From the NCBI RefSeq assembly GCF_003086295.3, contig NC_092051.1:82282445-82346444 (forward strand): 64,000 bases of DNA. Direction: 5' to 3'. Shown piece after piece: positions 22,151 to 32,902 of this stretch (positions are counted from its first letter, which is position 1; each line of letters opens with the position of its first letter). Both the position numbers and the translations under genes were made by a program. Source of the stretch: Arachis hypogaea (taxonomy: Eukaryota > Streptophyta > Magnoliopsida > Fabales > Fabaceae). The notes beneath the pieces are model-generated. The model had not been told where the DNA came from, made no database searches, and saw nothing but the letters and a program-made list of their open reading frames with translations.

Positions 22151-23138
22151 TAAACTTGATGCACGGAAATTTGTCTCTCAATAATTTTCCCTCGGCAAGT
22201 ATACCGAATTGTCGTCAAGTAAAAACTCACAATAGAGTGAGGTCGAATCCCACAGAGATTGATTGGTCAAGCAACTTTAATTAGAGGAATGTTCTAGTTG
22301 AGCTAAGCAGAATTTGATTTGAGAATTTTAGGAAATTAAATGGCAGAATAGTAAATGGCAGAAAATGTAATTGCTGCAAATAAAGAACTGAATGTAAATG
22401 ACAGAAAGTAAATTGCAGAATCTTAAATGGGAAATGGGGAAGATGAACATAAAAGTAAATGGCAAAAAGTAAAGAGAATGGGTAAGATTAGAAATGGGGA
22501 GTTCATTGGGCTCAGGAGATGCTGTATTCTCCGGATCAAGTTCATTTTCATCTCTTCCTTAATCAATGCATTCATTGATCTCCTTGGCAATCTTAAGTGA
22601 TTGAATTCCAATTCCTTGGTAATTCAATCTCTCAAATCTTGATCAATAGCCAATTCCTTGGTCTAATTACTCATGAGAAGAGATGAAGTATGGTCACTGA
22701 TTATACCACATGTATTTCCAAATCAAAGTATTGCGAGAATATGTCACTATATCCGTCCAAACCCCAATTTGGTCCAACACGAGAAAGCATTTCTAGCATG
22801 ATCTCTTCATTCCTCTTCCAAGGTTCCGAAGAGATCCAAGTATGAATAGCTTCTTTTCTAAGACAACTACCCAATTGGATGAAGATTGAAAGCTTTCTAA
22901 TAATATCAAGAGAAAAGAAAGAAGAAGAATAATGAAAACTATTATTGATCCATCAAATTACAACAAAGCTCCCTAACCCAATGAAAGGGGTTTAGTTGTT
23001 CATAGCTCTGGGAATGGAAAGCAAAGATGGAAAATACATTCTAAAAGTAAAACTAGAAGTTGCATAGAAAGTAAAATTATACAAAGAATAGTTCTCTCAA
23101 TGCCGCCCTAAAGCCCCTATACTAGTTCAAAACTACTC

Positions 23139-23148
23139 CTATATATAC
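23139..23148 (-). promoter_or_regulatory. TATA box of element A
   Basis: GTATATATAG on the minus strand, about 120 bases downstream of the palindrome array. No competing TATA is seen nearby. Confidence 0.6.
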
Positions 23149-23267
23149 TACTCTTCTCATCTTCTAGTTGGCTTCTTCAAGTCTTGGATATGGGCCTTTG
23201 GATCTTTAGTTGAAGCAGTTACAATCTTCAGTGGGCTCAGCTTTTCTTGCAAAGAAAGTGTGAGTTA

Positions 23268-24128
23268 GGCATGGACGTTAGTTAGGACATTAGTGGTGTT
23301 AACGTTAAGTGAAAGTGTGGGTTCGAGAACGTTAGTGACGATCACCTTTTTCACTAACGTTCCAAGCCAAAAATGGTCCACGTTAACTTCAACGTTAGTG
23401 GCACTAATGTGACCACTAACGTTGCCCCTTGGTCCTTCGCAAATGTTATTGGCATTCACCTTTTCCAATAACGTTGCTTATTGCCCTTTTTCCCCATGTT
23501 AGAGTTCACGTTAGTGTAACTAACGTGACTATTAACGTGGGCTTGCCTTTCTTCGAGAGCGTTAGTGACACTTACCTTTGTCACTAACGCTCCAAACGCC
23601 CCTTCTCACGTTAGTGCCTCAAGTTAATTGTGTTAACGTGGCCACTAACGTGGTGGTGATTGCCATCTCCAACGTTAGTGACAAAGGTGAGTGTCACTAA
23701 CGTTGGCTCATCATTTCTTTCTTCCACGTTAGCTTCCACGTTAATATAATTAACGTGACAACTAACGTGGCTAATAGTGGCTTGGTCCAACGTTAGTGAC
23801 AAAGGTGAGTGTCACTAACGTTGGCACTTCTTTGTTCCTTCCACGTTAGAGTTCACGTTAATGTAATTAACGTGACTCTTAACGTGGCTAAGTGTGCCCC
23901 TTTTTCCAACGTTAGTGGTATTCACTTTTACCACTAACGTTGGAGCTTTACTTTTTCTCCACGTTAGCTTCCACGTTAATGTAGTTAACGTGGCAACTAA
24001 CGTGGGCTATGATGGCTCACGAAGGCGTTATTGGCAATCACTTTTCTCATTAACGTTGCAAGCTAGCTCCCATTCCACGTTAATGGTCACGTTAGTTAGA
24101 CTAATGTGGCTATTAACGTGGCATCTTC
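23268..24128. repeat. AACGTTAGTG / CACGTTA palindrome array in U3 of A (full copy)
   Basis: About 860 bases of alternating dyads: AACGTTAGTG..CACTAACGTT pairs with 10-15 nt spacers, and CACGTTA..TAACGTG pairs. Substitutions between units often keep the symmetry. It lies directly upstream of the TATA box. Confidence 0.88.
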
Positions 24129-24387
24129 CTTGCTTCCTTTGCCCTGAAATCAAGCAAGTAAAGTGCATCAAAGCTAGTTTCTAACTCATGAGATCATGCA
24201 TCATCTATTTTATCATTCAATTCATGCATAATTCTCATAAAATCATATAAAAGTCACAATGTTTGCTTGAATCAAGATGTAAGTGATTATCTACCCAAAA
24301 CTTTCTTATTAACTAAGAAAATGCATGAAACTACCCTAAAACAGTAAAGAAAAGGTCAGTAAAACTGACCAAAATACCCTGGCGTCA

Positions 24388-24736
24388 GACAGACAATAGA
24401 AACTCAAAGCAAGGCATGATCCAAAAGGCAAGGATAAGAACTCACACTACAAAGAGGTCGGACAAGAAAGTACCGAACCTCTATAAAACCTCAAGAAGTT
24501 GCAAAGGTAAACTTACAAGTATCAAAGGTTTAACTAGCATATCGGCAAAATGCATCCTTCAAAGCATTAAAGACTCAAAGGCTGCCTAAAAGGCAGCCCA
24601 GGAGTTTAAATGTTTGTTTTTCAAATTAAAGGTTGTAAAATAAGCAACCAAATGTCAGAAAAAATCAAATATAAACAGGACTGGCAAAAACATAAACAAA
24701 AGTCCACAAGTCGGACTATAATACAAACATAGAAAG
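24388..24736. other. Flank between element A and gene X remnant
   Basis: The first five bases (gacag) are the probable A target duplication. The rest is AT-rich with no ORF. It may be the 3' untranslated part of X. Confidence 0.4.
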
Positions 24737-26600
24737 TCATAAAGGATCCAAATTCTCCCCAATAGTAGCATCCTTGGCTGGAGGAGGAGGAATGGTCGAG
24801 ATTGGGATAGCATCAACAGTTCCATCCGGTCGGTTCAGGATCTGCACATCGGGCTCGGACTCTGGATGGTCGACCTTTGAAGTTACGGAAGAAACTGAAG
24901 CTGCTGAGGCTTTCCCTAGTGGCACAAGAGGAGGACCCTCATCTTCATCATCTGGGGCAGGCACAATCTTGTCGTCCTCCACTATATTATCCAGACTGAG
25001 TAAGGTGAGGTCGAGCTTAGGGGCAAGAACTTAGACCTGGGCCTTCAAATTTTCATATGCATCCGTCACACTATCCACCATATGACCCTGGAGCTCGGCG
25101 TAATCAGCCTGGGTAGACTGAAGCCTCTCCTTAATTTTCAATAGCTCACCATATGTACAGGTGTAGCTCTCCTTGTATTTTTTCGCCGTTTCTTCAGCTA
25201 GGTTCGCAGTTGTCTCAGCAGCAGTAGCTCGGGATTTCTCCTTCTCCAATTTAGCCACCCTAGCATCCAGCTCATCCTTTAAACCCTTAATTCTATCAAA
25301 CTCCGACTTGGCATCTTCCATAAAGGCCTTAGTCGCATGAACTGGAGAATCCCGGACAACATGAAATAAGGCCGCATCCAGGTTGGCCATTCAAATACTA
25401 TTGCTAGTAATAAAATCCAGATGATGAAGGATGGACACATCATTCAACAGAACTTTACCATGAGGAGATATCACCTCGGTGGCAAAACCCACGCCGTCAA
25501 AATCCTTGCTATTCAGATCATAAGTACCAATAGTTTTTGCCGCTTTGGAGGAGGACCAGCAGCAGTAGGAGAGGAGGAAGCACCAGGGGTCGGTTGAACA
25601 GGGTCAGGTCGTCCAAACTTGTGGTGTTAGAATGATCTTCCTCGAGCCTGAAGTGTCAGAAGTCAGCTTCTTCGGGGGCACCTGAGAGGACCCTTCTCCC
25701 AAGGTCTTCGTCGTCATGTTTTGTGCAGCCATCGCCTTCTTAGCCCTACGGAAGGCCTTCATTGAGTCTGAAGACTTTACCATTTCTGAAAAGGAAGTCA
25801 AGAAAACAGTTACAATCACAGATAAAGGCAGAATCCCAAACCAATACAACAACACACTTTACACAAAAGAAGAGCTCGGGCACTACCTAGCTCGACACTA
25901 AGGAGGGAAGGATCTCTTAGAAATCTCTTTGTGTCCAGATGAGGAAGCTCCCCCTAGTGCTCCTCTAAAACATTCACAAAAGCTTATTCCACCTCATCTA
26001 AACTCTCCCAAGGATATTTGAGAACTACAGGATCTCTTTGCCACCATAAAGGAAAGGTTGGCTCATTATTTTCATCTAAAAAGAAAGGTCGAGCATCCTG
26101 AACAGCTCAGACCTTAAAGTAGTAGTTCTTAAAATTTCGGAAAGACTCATCAAACATCGAAAACACTTTCTTCCCCTGGGTAGCCCGGAAAGAAATCCAA
26201 GAAGCTTTCTTCTTGGCCACCCTGGGTTTTGTCAGAACAAAGAGATAAAGAAAAAGTTGAATGGTAGGACAGACACCCAATTCTTGGCACAGTAACTGAA
26301 AGAACTTTATAAAGGCCCAGGAGTTGGGATGAAGCTAAGAAGGGGCCACATTACAGTTCCACAATAGTTCGGTCTCAAAAGCAGCAAAAAGAATGGTAAT
26401 ATTCAACAAGGAAAAGAAGTAATCACATGCATAGAAAAAGGGACGCTCTTCCCGACCTAAGGGAGGGAAGCTAACCATCTCCTCAAGGTCATGCGACACC
26501 AGTTCATAGTTCTTCTCATACTCCTTATTTCTACAAATCCTATGGAACCTCCTAAGCCTCTCATAGTATTCGGGATCGGCCACGGTAACACACATCAGGA
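24737..26600 (-). pseudogene. X: decayed plant 'putative gypsy type transposon' protein gene with a probable intron
   Basis: The reading starts near 26595 (MCVTVADPEYYERLRRF). Through several stops it gives segments such as FIKFFQLLCQELG, FLYLFVLTKPRVAKKK and WWQRDPVVLKYPWE. These resemble the plant proteins grouped as putative gypsy-type transposon (Transposase_28-like) by my recollection. A GT..AG interval of about 100 bases (about 25786-25886), with a pyrimidine tract before AG, joins two in-phase pieces. The C-terminal part (25031-25390) is a long coiled coil (RIKGLKDELDARVAKLEKEK), followed after one TAA by an acidic tail (24737-24982). At least four other nonsense codons and one frameshift near 25560-25610 are present. 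It may be ORF1 of a Tat/Ogre-like element. Confidence 0.6.
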
Positions 26601-27887
26601 CTATGTGTTAAGTGTTTCAGGCTTTATAGGGCATGAATGACTTGGAGATTGGAAAGAGGGCTTGCAAAAATGGAAGGAACACAAAAAATTGAGAAGATGA
26701 CCAGCGAGAAGCGACGCAGACGCATGGCTCATGCGACCGCGCGAATTAGAGGAAATTGCAGTGACGCGCTCACGTGCCTGACGCAAACGCATGGATTGGA
26801 AATTGCACAAGTGACGTGAATGCGTGGACGACGCGCACGCGTGGCAAGGCAAAACGCTGGATGACGCGAACGCGTGGATGACGCAATCGCGTGACGTGCG
26901 CGATCTGCAGAATCTGCAGAATTCGCTGGGGACGATTTTGGGCCCTGTTTTGACCCAGTTTTTGGCTCAGAAAACCAGATTAGAGCCAGGGAATATGCAG
27001 AGACCAACAACAACATTCATTCCACAATAATTTTTAGTTTTAGATCTGAATTTACTCCTCCTCTAGGTTTTCTCTCTACACATTCATAGTTCTTAGGATT
27101 TTGTTTTTATTGCTTTTTGGATTGGGCTATTGAGAAGAGTTATTACCTCCGTCAAGACTTCATCATTCTTGTTTGTTTCCTTACTTGTTACTTACTCTTT
27201 CATATCCTTAATTTATTCAGAGTTACTATTGGATTATTTTTAGAATTTATTAATACAAGAACTATTTTTATTTTTTTATCGATCCTTTTGATTATTATTT
27301 ATCATGTCTTTCTTTATTTCCCTTTCTTATTCTGTGAATTTTACATTCATAATGAGCGAGTAGTTCCATAACTTGATTGGGAGTTGGTTGAAAGGAGAAC
27401 CTTGAGTTGGAATGCTCAAGAGTAAAATTATAAATTGGGTTTAGCATTGGGTCGCCCTCTAATCACTGACACTAGTCCTTCCCAAGGGAAAGGATTAGAA
27501 CTTGTGAATAGAAACTGACTTCCAACTTGCTTGACTTTCCTTTATCTGGTAAAGGATAACTGAGCAGACAACCTTCAATTATCAATTGATCTTGGGAGAA
27601 CTCCAACAAGGATAGGATTTTCGACTAATCTACTCCCGGTCAAGGTTTTTATTTAAATCACATAAATTCTCTGATTTAATTTCCTGTCTATCAACCCCTT
27701 TTGGAAAACATCTGATTAATAAAATAGCACATCTTTCTGCAACTCGTTGGGAGACGACCTGGGATTCATACTCCCAGTATTTTAATTCTAATTTTGTGAC
27801 AACCCTTCTAAATTGTGTTGGTTAAGAACTGTACTTGCAACGCATCTCTTATAATAATTTCTTAACTCGCCAATTTCCGCCGCGTCA
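26600..27887 (+). repeat. 5' LTR of E, 5'-truncated
   Basis: The LTR ends CGCCGCGTCA directly before the primer site. Its start is missing: similarity to N-family LTRs begins at the equivalent of about 180 bases into an N LTR, and the sequence to the left is gene X. It shares several blocks with N LTRs (GCAAAARTGGAAGGAAYACA, the GACCCAGTTT segment, CTTGCAACG near the end), so E and N are related. Confidence 0.75.
26713..26905. repeat. ACGCG palindrome group in U3 of E
   Basis: A series of GACGCNNACGCGTGG-like half and full dyads, like those in N-family U3, upstream of the probable promoter. Confidence 0.7.
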
Positions 27888-27892
27888 ATTTT

Positions 27893-27910
27893 TGGTGCCA
27901 TTGCCGGGGA
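27893..27910 (+). other. Primer binding site of E
   Basis: TGGTGCCATTGCCGGGGA, two transitions away from the tRNA-Asp complement, starting six bases after the LTR end. Confidence 0.85.
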
Positions 27911-28002
27911 GTTGCAATAGAGTGCTAAGTTATTGATTGGAATTTATTTATTTGCATTTTATATTATTTTTGCTACTATGAGCTGCATGTTTCTTTCGTT
28001 AA

Positions 28003-29272
28003 ATGACGCATTCACTTCCTGATCCAAGCTTGCCAGTATTTGATCCTGAGATTGAAAGAACTATTTCACGTATAAGGCAAGCTCGGCGTCGGCTAGTCCT
28101 CCCCGAGGTCGAATCTGAAACGTCACGTAAGGAAGAAACAAGCCCCCTTTCTACTGATTCAGTTAATTTACGTGCAGGTGACATGGCAGCACCTAGGAGA
28201 GTTACGATCTAGGAGGCTGGAGCCCCTGATTTTACAATGCAACCGTTTCAAGCGCATCACCCAACAGTGGCTACAGATTTTGAAATAAAGACTGCACTAC
28301 TCAACTTGATGCCTAAGTTTCATGGCTTACCTGCTCAAGAGCCTATCAAGCACCTTAGGGATTTCCAAGCAACCTGTTCTACTGTCAGGCGTGATGGTGC
28401 AGATGAAACTTCTATTCTGTTAAAAGCCTTCCCGTTCTCTCTTGAGGGAAAGGCGAGAGAGTGGTACTACACTCAACCCGTAGCAACTGTTTCTGACTGG
28501 GATATGCTTAGAAGAGAATTTTTGGAAAAATTCTTTCCAGCTGAAGTTACTGATAAACTGAGGAAAGACATTTCCATGATTGTTCAGGACGAGTCCGAGA
28601 CTCTCTACGAATACTAGGAGCGCTTCAACAATCTTCTGGAAGCATGCCCCCACCATATGATTGACAAGATAGTGTTGCTCGGCTACGTCACACAGGGCAT
28701 GAGGCCTCAAGATAAGACCACATTGGAAAGTGCTAGCAATGGGTCTATGAAAAAGTACAAGACCACTGATGAGGCATGGCAATTGATCAGCGACTTAGCT
28801 GAATCTACTCGGAATCACAGGCAGAAATAAATCCGGTCAAAAGCTGTTGCAGAGGTATCTTCTAGCAAGGAGACTACTGCTCTGACTCAGAGTATATGTG
28901 AAATGACCAACTTACTGAAGCAGATGCAGTTGAATCAACAACAAGCGCAGCAAAGCCAACAGTTAGTCCCACAGAGAGTGTGCAGGATCTGTGCTGATTA
29001 TAGCCACTATACTGATGAATGTTCGCATCTCCAGCAAGAAGACAACACTGTGGCAGCCACTCATAACTTCTATAACCGCCCCAACCAACGATACAATCAA
29101 GGTGGCAGCTACAACCATGGATGGCAGGACAATTCCAACCAAGCATGGAGAGATAATTCTAACCAGAGTTGGAGGGACAATAATAACAGAGGAGGCCGAG
29201 ACAATCAAGGAAATCAGAGGTGGAATAATAACAACAACAGGTAGCAGAACCAAAACCAGCCTTACAGAGCAC
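28003..29272 (+). pseudogene. Gag of E, part upstream of the C insertion
   Basis: Starts MTHSLPDPSLPVF at 28003. The capsid core has LPAQEPIKHLRDF, LKAFPFSLEGKAREWYY and FLEKFFPAEVTDKLRK, typical of plant Ty3/gypsy gag. A CCHC knuckle is visible as CRICADYSHYTDEC (about 28981-29022), followed by an Asn/Gln/Arg-rich tail with repeated NSNQ-W-RDN units. Nonsense codons: TAG at 28210-28212, TAG in place of Trp after ESETLYEY (28615-28617), TAA near 28828 and TAG near 29243. The reading is cut by element C at 29272 and resumes at 59870. Confidence 0.87.
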
Positions 29273-29649
29273 TAATGAGCAGATAATTTATACGCTTTTT
29301 GGCATTGTTTTTACATAGTTTTCAGTATGATTTGATTAGTTTTTAGTATATTTTTAGTAGTTTTTAAATAAAAATCACATTTCTGGACTTTACTATGAGT
29401 TTGTGTGTTTTTCTGTGATTTCAGGTAATTTCTGGCTAAAATTGATGGACTTGAGCAAAAACCAGATTCAGAGGTTGAAGAAGGACAGCAGATGCTATTG
29501 GATTTTGACCTCCCTGCACTTAAAGTGGCTTTTCTGGAGATACAGGAGTCGAAATGGCACGCTCTGAATTAAGTTGGAAAGTAGACATCCAGGACTTTCC
29601 AGCAATATATAATAGTTCATACTTTGCCCGAGTTTAGAGGACGCAAACT

Positions 29650-29758
29650 AGCGTTCAACGCCAGATCTCTGCCCTATTCTGGAGTTAAACGCCAGAAACA
29701 GGTTGCAAAGCAGAGTTAAACGCCAGAAACAGGTTACAAACTGGCGTTTAACTCCAAG
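29650..29758. repeat. GGCGTTNAACGCC palindromes in U3 of C
   Basis: Four to five copies or half copies of GGCGTT(T/C)AACGCC or GAGTTAAACGCCAG, ending about 115 bases before the TATA box. The 3' LTR equivalent is 58578-58690. Confidence 0.85.
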
Positions 29759-29871
29759 GAAGACCTCTACACGTGAAAGCTTCAATGCTCAGCCCAAGAA
29801 CACACCAAGTGGGCTCGGAAGTGAATTTTTGCATCATTTACTGATTTCTGTAACCCTAGTAACTATTTTAG

Positions 29872-29880
29872 TATAAATAG
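29872..29880 (+). promoter_or_regulatory. TATA box of C
   Basis: TATAAATAG, conserved in the 3' LTR at 58805-58813. Confidence 0.7.
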
Positions 29881-30936
29881 AACTTTTAACTATCATGTTA
29901 AGGGAGTTCTTTTGATTAGTTTTATGCTATCTTAGACCTTTATGGGGGCTGGCCATTCGGCCATGCCTGGACCTTGTTCTTATGTATTTTCAACGGTAGA
30001 GTTTCTACACACCGTAGATTAAGGTGTGGAGCTCTGCTGTTCCTCATGAATTAATGCAAAGTACTACTGTTTTTCTATTCAATTCAAGCCTATTTCTTCC
30101 CTAAGATATTCATTCGCACACAAGAACATGATGAATGTGATGATTATGTGACGCTCATCATCATTCTCACTTATGAACACGTGCCTGACAAACACTTCCG
30201 TTCTACATGCAAACAAGCTTGAATGTGTATCTCTTAGCCTTCTGATCATGAGATCAGAGTCTTCGTGGTATAGGCTAGAATTATTGGTGGCCATTCTTGA
30301 GGTCCGAAAAGTCTAAACCTTGTCTGTGGTATTCCGAGTAGGATCCGGGAAGGGATGGCCGTGACGAGCTTCAAACTCGCGAGTGCTGGGCGTAGTGACA
30401 GACGCAAAAAGATTATTGAATCCTATTCCAGTATGATCGAGAACCGACAGATGAATAGCCGTGCGGTGACAGCGCATCTTGGACCATTTTCACTGAGAGG
30501 ATGGGAAGTAGCCATTGACAACGGTGATGCCCTACACAAAGCTTGCCATAGAAAGGAGTATGAAGGATTGGATGAAAGCAATAGGAAAGCAGAGGTTCAG
30601 AAGGAACGAAAGCATCTCTATACGCTTATCTGAAATTCTCACCAATGAATTACATAAGTATCTCTATCTTTTTTTTATGTTTTTTTTATCTTTTAATTAT
30701 TAAAACTCTATAACCATTTGAATCCGCCTGACTGAGATTTACAAGGTGACCATAGCTTGCTTCAAGCCGACAATCTTCGTGGGATCGACCCTTACTCACG
30801 TAAGGTTTATTACTTGGACGACCCAGTGCACTTGTTGGTTAGTTGTGCGAAGTTGTGACAAAGTGTGTGAATTACGTTCCGAGCACCAAGTTTTTGGCGC
30901 CGTTGTTAAGGATCACAATTTCGTGCACCAAGTTTT

Positions 30937-30954
30937 TGGCGCCGTTGCCGGGGA
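30937..30954 (+). other. Primer binding site of C
   Basis: TGGCGCCGTTGCCGGGGA, exact tRNA-Asp complement, six bases after the LTR end. A second truncated copy lies inside the LTR at about 30895-30907. Confidence 0.93.
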
Positions 30955-32902
30955 TTGTTCGAGTTTGGACAACTGACGGTTCATCTTGTTGCTCAGATTA
31001 GGTAATTTTATTTTAATTTTAAGTTTTTGTTTTTATTCTTTTTATTTTTGAAAAATCAAAAAAAAAGTTTTAAAAAAATATATATATATATTTTTCAAAA
31101 AAATTTAATTTATGTTCTTCAGAATTTTTAAGAAGGAATTCTAGAGTTTCATGAAACATGTTGAAGCCTGGCTGGCTGTAAAGCCATGTCTAATTCTTTT
31201 GGACCGAGGCTTCCACTCATCAGCACAGAAGCAAGTTGAATGAAGTATCAGGTGTTGTATGTCTGATTTGTATCTGCTAAAGCTTGGCTGGCCATTGGGC
31301 ATGTCTAGTGTTTTGGACCGGAGCTTTCACTGAAAGCTTGGCTGGCTAGTAAGCCATGTCTAATTCCTGGACCGGAGTTTTAGACTAACATTGCAAGATT
31401 CCTGAAATTCCTATTAAAAATTTTGAAATCCTTATTTTCTTTTTTTTCAAAATAATTTTCGAAAATTCAAAAAAAAATTAATAAAATCATAAAAAATCAA
31501 AAATAATTTGATGTTTCTTGTTTAAGTCTTGTGTCAGTTTTTAAGTTTGGTGTCAATTGCATGTTTATCTCTTTCTTGCATTTTTTGAAAATCCATGCAT
31601 TGCATTCTTCATGATCTTCAAGTTTTTCTTGGTAAATCTTCTTGTTTGATCTTTAAAATTTCTTGTTTTGTGTCTTTTCTTGTTTCTCATATGCATTTTT
31701 GAATTATTAATGTCTCAACCATGAAAATTTCTAAGTTTGGTGTCTTGCATGTTTTTTTTCTTTTCTTAAAATTTTTCAAAAATAAGTATTGATGTTCATC
31801 TTGATCTTCAAAGTGTTCTTGGTGTTCATCTTGACATTCATAGTGTTCTTGCATGCATCATTTGTTTTGATCCAAAATTTTTATGCATTGAGTCTTTTTT
31901 ATGTTTTTCTCTTTCTTCATTAAAAATTCAAAAATCAAAAAAATATATTTCCCTTATTTTCTCATAAATTTTCGAAAATTGGTTTGATTTAGTCAAAAAG
32001 TTTTTAAATCTAGTTGTTTCTTACGAGTCAAATCAAATTTTCATTTTAAAAAAAAATTCTATCTTTTTCAAATCTTTCTCAAAAATCAAATCTTTTTCAT
32101 TTTTCTTTTATGATTTTTGAAAATTTCAAATTGATTTTCAAAAATATTTTTCTTATTTCCATTTCATAATTTCAAAATCTTTACTAACAATTAATGTGAT
32201 TGATTCAAAAATTTTTCAAGTTGTTACTTTCCTATTAAGAAAGGTTCAATCTTTAAAGTTTAAATCATATCTTTTTGTTTCTTGTTAGTCAAGTAATCAA
32301 CTTTAATTTTCATAATCAAATCTTTTTAAATTTCTTTTTCAAAATAAGTTTCAATCACATCTTTTTCAAAATCAATTTCAAAATCTTTTCTAACTTCTTT
32401 TCTAACTTCCTATCTTTTCAAAATTTGATTTTCAAATATTTTTCAATTAATCACTTAACTTTTTGTTTGATTTTAAAAAGTTTACTATTTCAATCATATC
32501 TTTTCAAAACTACCTAACTAATTCTCTCTCTAATTTTCGAAAATCACCTTCCTCTTTTTCAAAATTCCTTTTTAATTAACTATTTGTTTTAAATTTTAAA
32601 TTGATTTAATTTTATTTTTCTTTCTTAATTCTCGAATTTTAACTTTTAATTTTAAAAACAAAAATATTTTTCTTTTCTTTTCAATTATTTTTGAAAATTC
32701 TCTCCACCTCATCTCTTTCTAAGTATTTTATTTATCTACTAACACTTCTCTTCCATCCAAGAATTCAAACCCACTCTTCACCTCTGTGTTTGGATTCTTC
32801 TCTTTTCCTTCCTTTATTCTTCTCTTCTTATACTTACATAAAGAATCTCTATACTGTGACATAGAGGATTCCATATTTTCTTTTCAGTTTTCTTTTTTTC
32901 AT
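30955..32902 (+). other. Long AT-rich leader of C
   Basis: About 1.9 kb before gag, with no supported gene. It holds a three-copy structured repeat (31161-31386) and tract-like motifs AAGTTTGGTGTC at 31543-31554 and 31733-31744. The rest is A/T-rich with TTTTTCAAAAAT-like strings. Confidence 0.7.
31161..31386 (+). repeat. Three-copy hairpin repeat in C leader
   Basis: Units at 31161-31217, 31277-31333 and 31332-31386 share GCTTGGCTGGC..GCCATGTCTA..TTGGACCGGAGC. The outer arms pair in each copy (GAAGCC/GGCTTC, AAAGCT/AGCTTT, AAAGCT/AGTTTT with a G-U pair). An inner TGGCT/AGCCA stem is clear in copies 1 and 3. A related unit is in the LTR at 29947-29973. Leader position suggests packaging or dimerisation, as inference. 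Confidence 0.65.

Larger units (their letters stand above)
1..24387 (-). mobile_element. Element A: Athila-like Ty3/gypsy LTR retrotransposon, left end outside window
   Basis: Read on the minus strand the order is 5' LTR (22157-24387), tRNA-Asp-type primer site, gag, protease, RT, RNase H, integrase, long 3' non-coding region, polypurine tract and 3' LTR (1-969, cut by the window edge). The five bases after the right LTR are gacag; the matching duplication would be outside the window. N1 (2298-10052) interrupts the 3' non-coding part, and N2 (12033-18105) interrupts the RNase H coding part. Skipping each insert and one copy of its target duplication makes the host sequence continuous. The coding frame is broken many times, so this copy is not autonomous now. 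Confidence 0.93.
22157..24387 (-). repeat. 5' LTR of element A (2231 bp)
   Basis: In minus orientation it starts TGACGCCAGGG and ends CCGTGCATCA. U3 carries the large AACGTTAGTG palindrome array (23268-24128), with a TATA box just downstream at 23139-23148. The right flank gacag (24388-24392) is the presumed target duplication. Confidence 0.92.
29273..30930 (+). repeat. 5' LTR of C
   Basis: It starts TAATGAGCAG (TG decayed to TA; the 3' LTR has TGATGAGCGG) and ends GTGCACCA. It contains a GGCGTT palindrome group (29650-29758), a TATA box (29872-29880), a hairpin GGCC-ATTC-GGCC at about 29951-29962, and near its end a partial copy of the LTR/primer-site junction (30885-30908). A 92-codon open frame at 30355-30633 is broken in the other LTR. 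Confidence 0.93.

Noticed and set aside
30355..30633. 92-codon frame in the C 5' LTR
   Set aside because: The 3' LTR copy (59288-59485) is frameshifted and the B LTR equivalent is not open, so protein coding is unlikely; sequence conservation here is better explained by R-U5 function.
32786..32902. N-terminal extension of C gag
   Set aside because: Phe/Leu-rich translation of T-rich leader; gag similarity starts after 32903.
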